Origin: Rhodoferax sp.
GTDB lineage: Bacteria > Pseudomonadota > Gammaproteobacteria > Burkholderiales > Burkholderiaceae_C
Assembly (NCBI RefSeq): GCF_023701345.1
Contig: NZ_JAMPXE010000021.1
Location: forward strand, 1-34,300
DNA: 34,300 nucleotides
Reading direction: 5' to 3'
The notes beneath the pieces were generated by a model. It made no database searches and was not told the origin of the DNA. It saw only the letters and a program-made list of their open reading frames with translations. Positions 21,288 through 29,847 of the stretch are shown one piece after another (the first letter of the stretch is position 1; each line of letters opens with the position of its first letter). A program made the position numbers and the translations under genes.

Positions 21288-22822
21288 CCTCCGCCGTCCC
21301 CTTCGAGATCCCGAACACCGCCCTTAAAGCGGTGCCGGCGGCCGTGCTGATGGGTTACCAGGCGCGCTGGGTGGCCGACCGCTCGCCGCTGAAGGTGATG
21401 GAGAAATCGCGCCGCACCGGCATCACCTGGGGCGAGGCGTCTGACAACGTGCTCACCGCCGCCAGCGACCGCACGGCGGGCGGGCAGAACGTGTATTACA
21501 TCGCCTACAACCAAGACATGACGATTGAGTACATCCAGGCCTGCGCCATGTGGGCTCGGCTGTTCAACCGTGCGGCGGGCGAGATCGACGAGGGATTTTG
21601 GGACGGCGAGAGCGAGGAAGACAAGGCGATCAAGACCTACACCATCCGCTTCCCGTCGGGCTTTCGCATCGTCGCGCTCAGCAGCCGGCCAAGCAACTTG
21701 CGCGGGCGCCAAGGCGTGATCGTGATCGACGAGGCCGCGTTCCACGACCAGCTCAAGGAACTGCTCAAGGCGGCCATGGCCATGTTGATCTGGGGCGGCC
21801 AGGTGCACGTGATCAGCACGCACAACGGCACCGACAACCCGTTTGCCGAGCTGGTGGAAGACATCCGCAGCGGGCGCCGCAAGGGCACGGTGCACCGGGT
21901 GGACTTTCAGGAGGCCGTGGCCGACGGGCTGTACCAGCGCGTGTGTATGCGCCTGGGCAAGCCGTGGACGGCCGAGGACGAAGCCCTCTGGAAAGCCGGC
22001 GTGTATGCCTTTTATGGCGACGGTGCCGCCGAAGAGCTGGACTGCATTCCGTCCAACGGCACGGGCGCCTGGTTGTCACGCGCCTTGATTGAGCTGCGCA
22101 TGTCGGCCGACACGCCGGTGCTGCGCTGGGAGTGCAAACCCGGTTTTGAGGTGCTGTCAGACGGCATTCGCAAGGCCGAGGCCAATGACTGGCTGGAGGC
22201 GCAAATGCTGCCCCTGCTGGAAAAATTGCCGGCCCAGGCCATCAGTTTTGACGGTGAAGACTTTGGCCGATCAGGGGACCTGAGCGTGCACATTCCGCTG
22301 CTGCAGCATCAGAACCTGGTGCGCCAGGTGCCGTTTGCGGTGGAGCTGCGCAATGTGCCTTTTCGCCAGCAAGAGCAGATCGCGTTTTACCTGCTGGACC
22401 GCCTGCCGCGTTTCATGGGCGGTGCCTTTGACGCCCGTGGCAACGGGCAGTTTTTGGCCGAGGTGGCCATGCAGCGTTATGGCGCCAGCCGCATTCAGCA
22501 GGTCATGCTGTCCGAGGGCTGGTACCGCGAGCACATGCCGCCGGTCAAGGCAGCGCTGGAAGACGGCACGCTGACCGGCCTGCCCAAGGACGCCGACATC
22601 CTGGCCGACTTGCGCGCCGTGCAAATAGTGCGTGGCGTGCCGCGCATTCCCGACACCCGAAGCACGGGTGAAGACAAGGGCAAACGCCACGGCGACGCCG
22701 CTGTGGCCGTGGCACTGGCCTACTTTGCCAGCCGCGAGATCAATCTTGGCCCGGTGAAGGCGACGACACGCGAAAGAAAAGTGTCAGAGCACATTGGCGG
22801 CATCAATTTGAATGGATTCTGA
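21284..22822 (+). CDS. Large terminase subunit (Mu gp28-like)
   Basis: The product is 512 aa. Walker A-type loop KSRRTGITWGEAS (~39-51) and Walker B VIVIDEAAF (~147-155) form the packaging ATPase. The coupling motif STHNGTDNPF follows at ~173-182. The nuclease part holds acidic residues in FDGEDFGRSGD (~327-337) and late KGKRHGDAAVAVALAYFASR. It drives DNA into the prohead and cuts it after a headful. The ATG overlaps the previous stop. A 71-bp gap without a gene follows before the portal. Confidence 0.92.
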   Translation: MTSAVPFEIPNTALKAVPAAVLMGYQARWVADRSPLKVMEKSRRTGITWGEASDNVLTAASDRTAGGQNVYYIAYNQDMTIEYIQACAMWARLFNRAAGEIDEGFWDGESEEDKAIKTYTIRFPSGFRIVALSSRPSNLRGRQGVIVIDEAAFHDQLKELLKAAMAMLIWGGQVHVISTHNGTDNPFAELVEDIRSGRRKGTVHRVDFQEAVADGLYQRVCMRLGKPWTAEDEALWKAGVYAFYGDGAAEELDCIPSNGTGAWLSRALIELRMSADTPVLRWECKPGFEVLSDGIRKAEANDWLEAQMLPLLEKLPAQAISFDGEDFGRSGDLSVHIPLLQHQNLVRQVPFAVELRNVPFRQQEQIAFYLLDRLPRFMGGAFDARGNGQFLAEVAMQRYGASRIQQVMLSEGWYREHMPPVKAALEDGTLTGLPKDADILADLRAVQIVRGVPRIPDTRSTGEDKGKRHGDAAVAVALAYFASREINLGPVKATTRERKVSEHIGGINLNGF

Positions 22823-22893
22823 ACCATTGTGGGAAAGACCGCAGTTACACGCAGTGAACAAGCTCTGTCCCCAACACTTTAAGTGACTCCACC

Positions 22894-24387
22894 ATGACAC
22901 CTCGCAACATCCTCAGCAACCACCTGGCCACCCGCGCCAACAGCCTCGACTTTTACGCCCTGGGCATGCTGTTGCCCAACCCTGACACCATTTTGCGGGC
23001 GCAGGGCAAGAGCATCACCACCTACCGCGACATGCAGGTCGACGCCCTGGTGGGCAGTTGCGTGACGCGGCGCAAGGCCAGTGTGCAGGCGCTTGACTTT
23101 GGCCTGGACCGGGGCCAGGCCAGCAGCCGCCACGGCAAGGCGGTGCAGGCCATGCTGGACGCGCTGCCGCTGACCACCATCATTGAGCAAATGCAGGACG
23201 CCGTGCTGTATGGCTATCAGCCCATGGAGGTGATCTGGGGCCAGTCTGGCGGCCTGTTTGTGCCGCTCGACGTGCAAGCCAAGCCGCCCGAGTGGTTCTG
23301 TTTTGATACCAACAACATGCTGCGCTTCAAAAGCCGGGCGTCGCCGTTATTCGGCGAAGAAGACCCGGGCAAAAAGTACCTGCTGCCACGGCAAAGTCCC
23401 ACTTACCAAAATCCCTACGGCTTTGCAGCCTTGAGCATGTGCTACTGGCCGCTGTTGTTTAAAAAAGGCGGGCTCAAGTTCTGGCTGGCGTTTACCGAAA
23501 AGTTCGGCAGCGCCTTCAGCGTGGGCAAGTTGCCGCGCAGTGCCACCGACGCCGAGCGCGCCGCCTTGCTGGACAGCCTGGAGGCTTTGATTCAAGACGG
23601 CGTGGCCACCATCCCCGACGACGGCAGCATTGAGCTGGTGGAAATGGCCGGCAAAAGCGCCAGCGCCGACCTGTATGCCCAACTGGTGGCGCATTGCAGC
23701 AGTGAAATTGCCATTGCCTTGCTGGGCCAGAACCAAACCACCCAGGCCAGCGCCAACAAGGCTAGCGCCACCGCCGGGCTGGAAGTCACCAAGGACCTGC
23801 GCGACGCCGACGCGCGCATCATTGCGGCCAGCATCAACCAGCTGATCAAGTGGGTCTGCGAGCTGAACTTTGGCTCGGTAGCCACGCCTGTTTTCAGTTT
23901 TTGGGACCAAAAAGAGCAGGACGAGCTGCAGGCGGCGCGTGACAAAAGCAACCATGACGCCGGCGCCCGCTTTACCAATGCCTACTGGATGCGCGGCTAC
24001 GGCTACCAGGAGGGCGACTTGCAGCCCGAGCCTGTCGCCGCCCCGGCTGTCATTGCGAGCGCAGCGCGGCAATCCACTGACCCCAAACCAGCTGCCCCCG
24101 CTTTTGCCGAACCGAGCACGCCCGCCAACACCCCCGATGAACCCGATGCCCTCGACGCCTTGGTGGACGCCGAGCTGGCGCAGTGGCAACCCGCCATGGA
24201 ACCCATGGTGGACCCGATCCGCAAGCTGTTGGCCGACGCCGCAGAGCGCGGGCAGACGGCAGCCGAACTGCTGGCGCGCCTGCCCGAGCTGCTGACGCAA
24301 CTTGAGGCCGATCCGCTGGCTGACTCGTTGACCCGCGCCGCCTTCACCGCGCGCCTGGCCGCCGACGCCGGTATGGCCAACGAGTAA
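22894..24387 (+). CDS. Portal protein (DUF935, Mu gp29-like)
   Basis: The product is 497 aa with DUF935 features: TYRDMQVDALVGSCVTRRKA near the start, VLYGYQPMEVIWG, FGSAFSVGKLPRSATDAERA and LLGQNQTTQASANKASATAG. The dodecameric ring is the DNA gate and head-tail connector. Residues 386-395 (VIASAARQST) come from a dispersed 28-bp repeat placed in a flexible Pro/Ala-rich stretch. The C-terminal ~100 residues (after the repeat) are acidic and Ala-rich. No strong ribosome site precedes the ATG. Confidence 0.92.
   Translation: MTPRNILSNHLATRANSLDFYALGMLLPNPDTILRAQGKSITTYRDMQVDALVGSCVTRRKASVQALDFGLDRGQASSRHGKAVQAMLDALPLTTIIEQMQDAVLYGYQPMEVIWGQSGGLFVPLDVQAKPPEWFCFDTNNMLRFKSRASPLFGEEDPGKKYLLPRQSPTYQNPYGFAALSMCYWPLLFKKGGLKFWLAFTEKFGSAFSVGKLPRSATDAERAALLDSLEALIQDGVATIPDDGSIELVEMAGKSASADLYAQLVAHCSSEIAIALLGQNQTTQASANKASATAGLEVTKDLRDADARIIAASINQLIKWVCELNFGSVATPVFSFWDQKEQDELQAARDKSNHDAGARFTNAYWMRGYGYQEGDLQPEPVAAPAVIASAARQSTDPKPAAPAFAEPSTPANTPDEPDALDALVDAELAQWQPAMEPMVDPIRKLLADAAERGQTAAELLARLPELLTQLEADPLADSLTRAAFTARLAADAGMANE
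24049..24076 (+). repeat. 28-bp dispersed repeat, copy 3
   Basis: One base differs from copies 1 and 2 (GCAGCG in place of GAAGCG). It is read as VIASAARQST inside the portal protein, in the same frame as copy 2, and lies between a conserved portal body and a low-complexity tail. Confidence 0.9.
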
Positions 24388-24390
24388 GCC

Positions 24391-25224
24391 ATGTCAGACG
24401 CCAGTGATTTCGCAGAGCTGCAAAAGCTCGCACCCAAAGAGGCCGTGGCATGGCTTATGGCTCGCTCGAAGCTCACAAAAAGCTATGCCTGGCAAGATGT
24501 TTGGCAAAGTGAGCACAGCACGCAATTCACAGTCAGCCGCCTGGCGCGGCTTGATCTGTTGCAGGCGCTGCACGATGGCATCACAAAATCGGTCGCTGGT
24601 GATCTGAGCCGTGGGGACTGGATGCGCGACGCCGAGCAGCTGCTGGCCGACGCCGGATGGTGGGGATTCAAAGCCGTGACCGATCCGGCTACCAGCGAGA
24701 TCGTGCTCACCAAATTCGATCCCGCGCGTCTAAAACTGATCTACGACGTCAACACCCGCCAGGCCTATGCCACCGGCTTGTGGGAGCGCGTCGAGCGCAG
24801 CAAAGGGACGTTGCCTTACGTCCGCTACATCACCAAGCGTGATGAGCGCGTGCGCGCAAGCCACGCCGCCTGGGACAACGTCACACTACCGGTCGATGAT
24901 CCATTCTGGCAGACCCATTGGCCGCCCAACGGCTGGCGCTGCCGCTGCCGCGTCAACAATATGACTCAGCGTGACTACGACGCAGGCAAAACCCCCACCG
25001 GGGCGGCACTCAAAAAGGCGGCGCCAACCGTCACGATGCGCGAATACATCAACCCGCGTTCGGGGGAGATCAGCCAGGTGCCGGTCGGCATCGACCCGGG
25101 CTTTGCCTATAACCCTGGGTCAGCCCGCCAGAAAGCGTTGCAGGGCGTCGTGGATGGCAAGCTGGCCGGTGCCGATCCTGGCTTGGCAGATGCGGCCCGG
25201 CGTGCTGGTTTCAAAAAGGATTGA
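24391..25224 (+). CDS. F-like minor head protein (Mu gp30/SPP1 gp7-like)
   Basis: The product is 277 aa. The signature of the Mu F/SPP1 gp7 family is clear at ~145-195: VRYITKRDERVRASHAAWDN, then FWQTHWPPNGWRCRCRVNNM, with paired Cys. It is a minor head protein that binds the portal and may be injected. It starts three bases after the portal stop. In Mu it is followed by G and then I; here G follows but I is elsewhere. Confidence 0.88.
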   Translation: MSDASDFAELQKLAPKEAVAWLMARSKLTKSYAWQDVWQSEHSTQFTVSRLARLDLLQALHDGITKSVAGDLSRGDWMRDAEQLLADAGWWGFKAVTDPATSEIVLTKFDPARLKLIYDVNTRQAYATGLWERVERSKGTLPYVRYITKRDERVRASHAAWDNVTLPVDDPFWQTHWPPNGWRCRCRVNNMTQRDYDAGKTPTGAALKKAAPTVTMREYINPRSGEISQVPVGIDPGFAYNPGSARQKALQGVVDGKLAGADPGLADAARRAGFKKD

Positions 25225-25231
25225 GGTAACC

Positions 25232-25678
25232 ATGCTCACCGTCAAAGTAGATGACGCCGCGTTCCGCGCGGATCTGGCTAGCCTGTATCGCCGCATGGTC
25301 GACCTAACGCCGGTGATGCAAGATATTGGCTCAATGATTGAGAGCCGTGTAAGCGACCGCTTCGAGAGCCGCACAGACCCAGCAGGCAAAAGCTGGGCAC
25401 CGTGGGCGCCATCGACTATCAAGTCATACCCCGCAGACGGTAATCGCCAACTGCTTGATCGCTACGGTGACATGCTTTTGAGCCGCAACCACCAGGCAAC
25501 AAAAGACAGCGTTCGAATTGGCTTCGGCAAGCCGTACGCGACGTACCACGAGTGGGGCACAAAACATATGCCGCGTCGTGGCCTTCTTTTCGCCGACCCC
25601 GATGTTGGATCGCTGGCTCCAGATGACGAAAAGTCCATTCTGGATATCATTGATACCTACCTGACGCCAGGGCTTTGA
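25232..25678 (+). CDS. G-like virion morphogenesis protein
   Basis: The product is 148 aa from the ATG at 25232, preceded by GAGG. It carries VMQDIGSMIESRVSDRFESR, DPAGKSWAPWAPSTIKSY, LLDRYGDMLLSR, KPYATYHEWGTKHMPRRGLL, all typical of Mu gpG/phage virion morphogenesis proteins, which act in head and tail assembly. It is the last phage gene on this side; the right prophage end begins just after it. In Mu the protease gene I would come next. Confidence 0.85.
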   Translation: MLTVKVDDAAFRADLASLYRRMVDLTPVMQDIGSMIESRVSDRFESRTDPAGKSWAPWAPSTIKSYPADGNRQLLDRYGDMLLSRNHQATKDSVRIGFGKPYATYHEWGTKHMPRRGLLFADPDVGSLAPDDEKSILDIIDTYLTPGL

Positions 25679-25744
25679 TCGGCTGTTTTGGTAAATCTCT
25701 TCCCATCGTTGCCTATTTCGCCACAGAAAAGGTTATTTCAAAAC

Positions 25745-25844
25745 CCCATCCCGTTTTATCCAGCCCAATCCCCATAAATCCCGATTTATCGCGCCGTTTT
25801 CTCTTTGAATATCTCAACTCCCCTCATTTTCATGCGTGATTTCA
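25745..25844. other. Right prophage end (attR) with transposase-site repeats
   Basis: Three direct copies of a 13-bp motif (GATAAAWCGGGAT on the minus strand) lie at 25748-25760, 25778-25790 and 25791-25803. The first two differ at one base and are 30 bp apart; the third is weaker. The outer end is placed at ...GATTTCA (25844), giving the terminal TG/CA of Mu-like ends. The next five bases ATAAA would be the target duplication. The other end, outside the window, is needed to confirm the boundary. Confidence 0.6.
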
Positions 25845-25866
25845 ATAAAAAAAGGCCTTGCAGCCG
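25845..25866 (-). terminator. Probable terminator of acyl-CoA synthetase gene
   Basis: On the minus strand GGCT-GCAA-GGCC is followed by seven T, 12-13 bp past the stop. The stem is short (four pairs with one G-U) but closes a GNRA-type loop. It abuts the prophage end. Confidence 0.45.
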
Positions 25867-25877
25867 ATTTTTATAGT

Positions 25878-27758
25878 TTACGGGTTTGCGGCGGTGGCTG
25901 CTGTCGCCATGAGCGCAAGCGCCCGCGCCTCTTCCTGCAGCCGCAACACGCGGCGTTGCACCTTGCCAGTGGTGGTCATGGGCAGGGCATCGAGGAACTC
26001 GATTTCCTTGGGGTATTCATAAGGGGCCAGTTTGTCTTTGACGTGGGCTTGCAGTTGTTCAATCAAGTCAGTCTCAAACTGGTCCTGGGTTCCTGTGTAA
26101 TTGGCGCGGGCCGCCACAAAATCAGGCGACAGCACCACATAAGCCTTGACCACCGCGCCGCGCGACGCGTCGGGCTTGGGCACCACCGCCACATTGGCCA
26201 CGGCCGGGTGCTTGACCAGGCAGTTCTCGATCTCACCCGGGCCAATGCGGTAGCCCGCGGCCTTGAACACGTCGTCACTGCGGCCCTGGTACCACAGGTA
26301 ACCGTCGGCATCGCGGTTGGCCAAGTCGCCGGTGCGGCACCAGTCGCCGGTGAACTTGGCCTGCGTCGACGCCTCGTTTTTCCAGTAACCCAAAAAGAAA
26401 ATCGGGTCCGGCTGGCCATGCACGTCAAAGCGGTTGACGGCCACGTCGCCCACCTCCCCTGCTGCGCACTCAAGACCCGCGTCGTCAATCACCGCCAGCC
26501 GGTGGCCGGGGTAACCCATGCCCATGCTGCCGGGCTTGGGCGGCCATAAGGCGGCACAATTGCCGACGATGTAGTTGATCTCGGTCTGGCCGAACATCTC
26601 ATTCACGGTCACGCCCAACTGCGCCTGGCAGTAATCGAACACCGCGTCCCCCACCGCCTCGCCGGCACTCATGATGGCTTGCAGCTGGAGGTCGAACTGC
26701 TGGCTGACGGTCTGTCCAACGCTGCCGGGAAAGGTTTTCATCATGGCTTTGAGCGCCGTGGGAAACAAAAAACTGTGTGTCACACCAAAGTCGCGCAGCA
26801 GCTCCAGCGCGGCTTGCGGGCTGAAGCGGCCATTGAAAGCCACGATCGGCCGACCAAAGTAAAGCGAGGGCAACAGCGCGTCCATCAGGCCACCGGTCCA
26901 AGCCCAGTCGGCGGGGCTCCAGAACACGGCTTCGGAACCTGCGGGTAAATGGTCAGGCGTGGTCAGTTGCTGCAAACCGTCAACCGGCTTGGCCGTCATG
27001 GCAAAACCGAACCAGTTCTGGCTGCACAAAAAGCCGGTCAGGTTGCCAATGAGCGCCTGGTGCGGGATCAACGCGCCTTTCGGATTGCCGGTGGTGCCGC
27101 TGGTGTAGATCAGGATCGCCGGCGCGTCGGCGCGCATGATGGCCAGGTCAAACAGGTCACTGGCGCCAGCCAGTGCTGGCGCATAAGCCACATCGGCCAG
27201 CGCCTGGGTGTCGGCCTCAAGCCCGACGCCAATCAGCTGGCGCAACGCCGGGCAATGGGCGCGCACTGCCTGCACGTTGACCAGCGTTTGCGCGTCGCCA
27301 ATCGCCACCACGGCCGCGCTGTCCTGCAAGCGGAATTCAAGCGCTTCCGGGCCAAACAGTTGCGACAGCGGCATGGCCACGGCACCCATTTGCAGCACCG
27401 CCATGTAGGCCACCGCGGTCTCGAAACACTGCGGCAGCACAATGGCCACCCGGTCACCGGGCTGCACCCCCAGGCCGGTCAGCACGTTGGACAGGCGGTT
27501 GGCCTGGTCCTGCAACTCGGCAAAAGAATAAGAACGGCTTGTTGTCCCTGGCTGGCTGATGTAAATCGCTATCTTTCCTGAAGCTTCGGGTAGCGCTGCC
27601 CAGCGTGCGCAACAGGCTTGCGCCATGTTGAACTGCGCAGGCACCTGCCAGGTGAAAGCTTCATACAGTCTGGCGTAAGCCGGTGGCATATCCCAAGTGT
27701 GGGCACTGCTGGCAGGCTGGCAACTGGCAACTTTGTCGCGGGATTGACTGAATGACAT
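25878..27758 (-). CDS. AMP-forming acyl-CoA synthetase
   Basis: The product is 626 aa with AGGAGG before the ATG at 27758. The ATP/AMP motif ILIYTSGTTGNPKGALIP lies at ~215-232. Later family motifs are present: FGQTEINYIVGN, the WCRTGDLANRDADGYLWYQG hinge region and the catalytic-Lys segment MTTTGKVQRRVLR near the C-terminus. It activates a carboxylic acid with ATP and CoA; similarity of layout to acetyl/medium-chain synthetases suggests a short or medium acyl substrate. It diverges from the alpha/beta hydrolase gene. The prophage lies just past its 3' end and leaves the coding part intact. Confidence 0.9.
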   Translation of the reverse strand: MSFSQSRDKVASCQPASSAHTWDMPPAYARLYEAFTWQVPAQFNMAQACCARWAALPEASGKIAIYISQPGTTSRSYSFAELQDQANRLSNVLTGLGVQPGDRVAIVLPQCFETAVAYMAVLQMGAVAMPLSQLFGPEALEFRLQDSAAVVAIGDAQTLVNVQAVRAHCPALRQLIGVGLEADTQALADVAYAPALAGASDLFDLAIMRADAPAILIYTSGTTGNPKGALIPHQALIGNLTGFLCSQNWFGFAMTAKPVDGLQQLTTPDHLPAGSEAVFWSPADWAWTGGLMDALLPSLYFGRPIVAFNGRFSPQAALELLRDFGVTHSFLFPTALKAMMKTFPGSVGQTVSQQFDLQLQAIMSAGEAVGDAVFDYCQAQLGVTVNEMFGQTEINYIVGNCAALWPPKPGSMGMGYPGHRLAVIDDAGLECAAGEVGDVAVNRFDVHGQPDPIFFLGYWKNEASTQAKFTGDWCRTGDLANRDADGYLWYQGRSDDVFKAAGYRIGPGEIENCLVKHPAVANVAVVPKPDASRGAVVKAYVVLSPDFVAARANYTGTQDQFETDLIEQLQAHVKDKLAPYEYPKEIEFLDALPMTTTGKVQRRVLRLQEEARALALMATAATAANP

Positions 27759-27783
27759 GCAATGCCTCCTTATGATCGGTCAA

Positions 27784-28686
27784 ATGTACCAAGTCCAAAG
27801 AATTTCCCGTAGCGAGTTTGTCCCTATCCGCCAGCTAAATTACCACGTTCGCTGCTGGGGCGAACCCGAGCCAGGCATTACGCCGCTGGTGCTGCTGCAC
27901 GGCTGGATGGATGTGGCGGCCAGCTTTCAGTTTGTGGTCGATGCGCTCGCCCAGAACCACTTCATCATCGCCCCGGACTGGCGCGGCTTTGGCCTGACCC
28001 AGTCGGGCGGCGCTGACGCCTTCTGGTTTCCCGACTACCTGGCCGACCTGGACGCCCTGCTCGACCACTTTGCACCGGGCCAGAGCGTGAACCTGGTCGG
28101 CCACAGCATGGGCGCCAACGTGGCCATGGTCTACGCCGGGGTGCGGCCCGGGCGCATCCGCCGTCTGATCAATCTGGAGGGCTTTGGTTTGCCCGACACC
28201 ACCCCGACCCAGGCACCGGGGCGTTATGTCCAGTGGCTTGACGGCGTGAAGCAGTTCAACACGGGTGCACTCAAGCTCAAGAGCTACGACTCGCTGGAAG
28301 CAGTGGCGGCGCGTTTGGCAAAAAACAACTGTTACCTGAGCATGGACAAGGCACACTGGCTGGCCAACCACTGGTCGGCCGAGCTGTCCCCGGGGCAATG
28401 GACGATTTTGGGCGAGGCCGCCCACAAAATCGCCAACGCCCAGCTTTACCGGGTCGATGAAGTGCTGGCGGTTCACCGCAACATCACCGCTCCGACACTG
28501 ATGGTGGAGGCCTCGGACGACAGCATGAATGCCTGGTGGCGGGGCCAATTCACCCTGGCAGAACACCATGAACGCCTGAAAGCCGTGGCCAACATCGAGA
28601 TCGTCCAGGTGCCCGACTGCGGCCACATGCTGCACCATGACCAGCCGCAAGCTGTGGCCGAGTTGCTGGAGCGTTTCACGCGTTAG
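27784..28686 (+). CDS. Alpha/beta hydrolase
   Basis: The product is about 300 aa. Start sites at 27757, 27772 and 27784 are in frame; I prefer 27784 (MYQVQRISRSEFVPIRQLNY), since the others approach or overlap the divergent start. The fold is clear: LVLLHGWMDVAASFQFVVDA, oxyanion HG, nucleophile elbow VGHSMGANVAMVYAG (Ser), and His in VPDCGHMLHHDQP. Substrate unknown. It is divergent from the acyl-CoA synthetase and 56 bp before prfB. Confidence 0.85.
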   Translation: MYQVQRISRSEFVPIRQLNYHVRCWGEPEPGITPLVLLHGWMDVAASFQFVVDALAQNHFIIAPDWRGFGLTQSGGADAFWFPDYLADLDALLDHFAPGQSVNLVGHSMGANVAMVYAGVRPGRIRRLINLEGFGLPDTTPTQAPGRYVQWLDGVKQFNTGALKLKSYDSLEAVAARLAKNNCYLSMDKAHWLANHWSAELSPGQWTILGEAAHKIANAQLYRVDEVLAVHRNITAPTLMVEASDDSMNAWWRGQFTLAEHHERLKAVANIEIVQVPDCGHMLHHDQPQAVAELLERFTR

Positions 28687-28742
28687 CCCGGCATGAGAAA
28701 ATAGCGGGTTATTGACAGACTAACCCCTTTAGGACCCGCATC

Positions 28743-29847
28743 ATGGAAGCAGAACGCATCAACGCCCTAGGCACCCAACTCAGCAGTTTGACCGCCCGTA
28801 CCCTCGAATTACGGGGGTATCTTTGACTACGATGCCAAATTTGAACGCCTGAGAACCGTCAACGCCTCACTCGAAGACCCCACGGTCTGGAGCGACCCCA
28901 AGCGCGCCCAGGAGTTGGGCCGCGAGAAAAAAGCGCTCGACGGCGTGGTTGTGACCATCAGCGAGCTTGAAAGCGAACTCGCGGACAACACTGAACTGTT
29001 CGAAATGAGCAAGGAAGAAGGCGACGAAGCCGGCCTGATTCACATTGAAGAAGAAGCCGCCAAGCTCGAAGAGATCGTCAAGGGCCTGGAATTCCGCCGC
29101 ATGTTCAACAACCCGGCCGACCCGCTGAACTGTTTTGTCGACATCCAGGCTGGCGCCGGCGGCACCGAGGCCTGCGACTGGGCCAGCATGCTGCTGCGCC
29201 AGTACCTGCGCTACTGCGAGCGCAAGGGCTTCAAGACCGAGATCGAGGACGAAACCCCGGGCGACACCGCCGGCATCAAGGGCGCATCGTTCAAGGTCGA
29301 GGGCGAGTACGCCTTTGGCCTGCTGCGCACCGAAACAGGCGTGCACCGGCTGGTGCGCAAATCGCCGTTCGACTCGTCGGGCGGGCGCCACACCAGCTTT
29401 GCCAGCGTGTTTGTCTACCCTGAGATCGACGACTCGATCGAGATCAACATCAACCCCTCCGACGTGCGCACCGACACCTACCGTGCCAGCGGCGCGGGCG
29501 GCCAGCACATCAACAAGACCGACTCGGCCGTGCGCCTGACGCACCTGCCCACCGGCATCGTGGTGCAGTGCCAGGACGGCCGCAGCCAGCACGGCAACCG
29601 CGACATCGCCTGGAAACGCCTGCGCTCCAAACTCTATGACTTTGAGTTGCGCAAGCAGCAGGAAGAACAGCAAAAACTCGAAGACGGCAAGACCGACGTG
29701 GGTTGGGGCCACCAGATTCGCAGCTACGTGCTCGACAACAGCCGCATCAAGGACCTGCGCACCAACTACGAAACCTCGGCCACGCAAAAAGTTCTCGACG
29801 GCGATCTGGACCAATTCATCGAAGCCTCTTTGAAGCAGGGCGTCTGA
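28743..29847 (+). CDS. prfB: Peptide chain release factor 2, with programmed +1 frameshift
   Basis: The first 27 codons (28743-28823) end at an in-frame TGA (28824-28826) in the context CGGGGGTATCTTTGAC. The second frame runs from GAC at 28825 to 29847, giving 367 aa in total. SPF ([15 protein letters not shown]) reads UGA/UAA, and GGQ ([15 protein letters not shown]) triggers peptide release. The frameshift is the known autoregulation: low RF2 lets ribosomes slip. The Shine-Dalgarno-like element is CGGGGG rather than the usual AGGGGG. Confidence 0.95.
28824..28826 (+). promoter_or_regulatory. RF2 programmed frameshift stop
   Basis: TGA follows CTT and is followed by C, with a G-rich element three to eight bases upstream, as in other prfB genes. 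Slippage of the CTT tRNA from CTT to TTT... restores the reading frame as CTT GAC. Confidence 0.9.

Larger units (their letters stand above)
1..25844. mobile_element. Mu-like transposable prophage (right part; left end outside window)
   Basis: The stretch holds a D,D-35-E transposase, a MuB-type ATPase, Ner-like and XRE regulators, GemA, a Mor-family activator, Mu I-type protease, capsid, gp36, terminase, DUF935 portal, F-like and G-like proteins. The right boundary is placed at 25844 because phage coding ends at 25678. A set of short direct repeats typical of transposase-bound ends follows, then a terminal CA, then the 3' end of a host gene. The left end, expected to carry tail genes and attL, is not in the window. 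Gene content resembles the BcepMu branch of Mu-like phages, but head genes are divided between two opposite-strand blocks. The exact boundary base is inferred. Confidence 0.93.

Noticed and set aside
6053-24076. The three 28-bp repeats as transposase-binding sites or att sequences
   Set aside because: They lie within genes, have no TG/CA ends and do not resemble the repeats at the prophage end.
28743-28826. Short 27-codon gene before prfB, or a broken prfB
   Set aside because: The TGA in CTT-TGA-C context is the known programmed frameshift, not a mutation.
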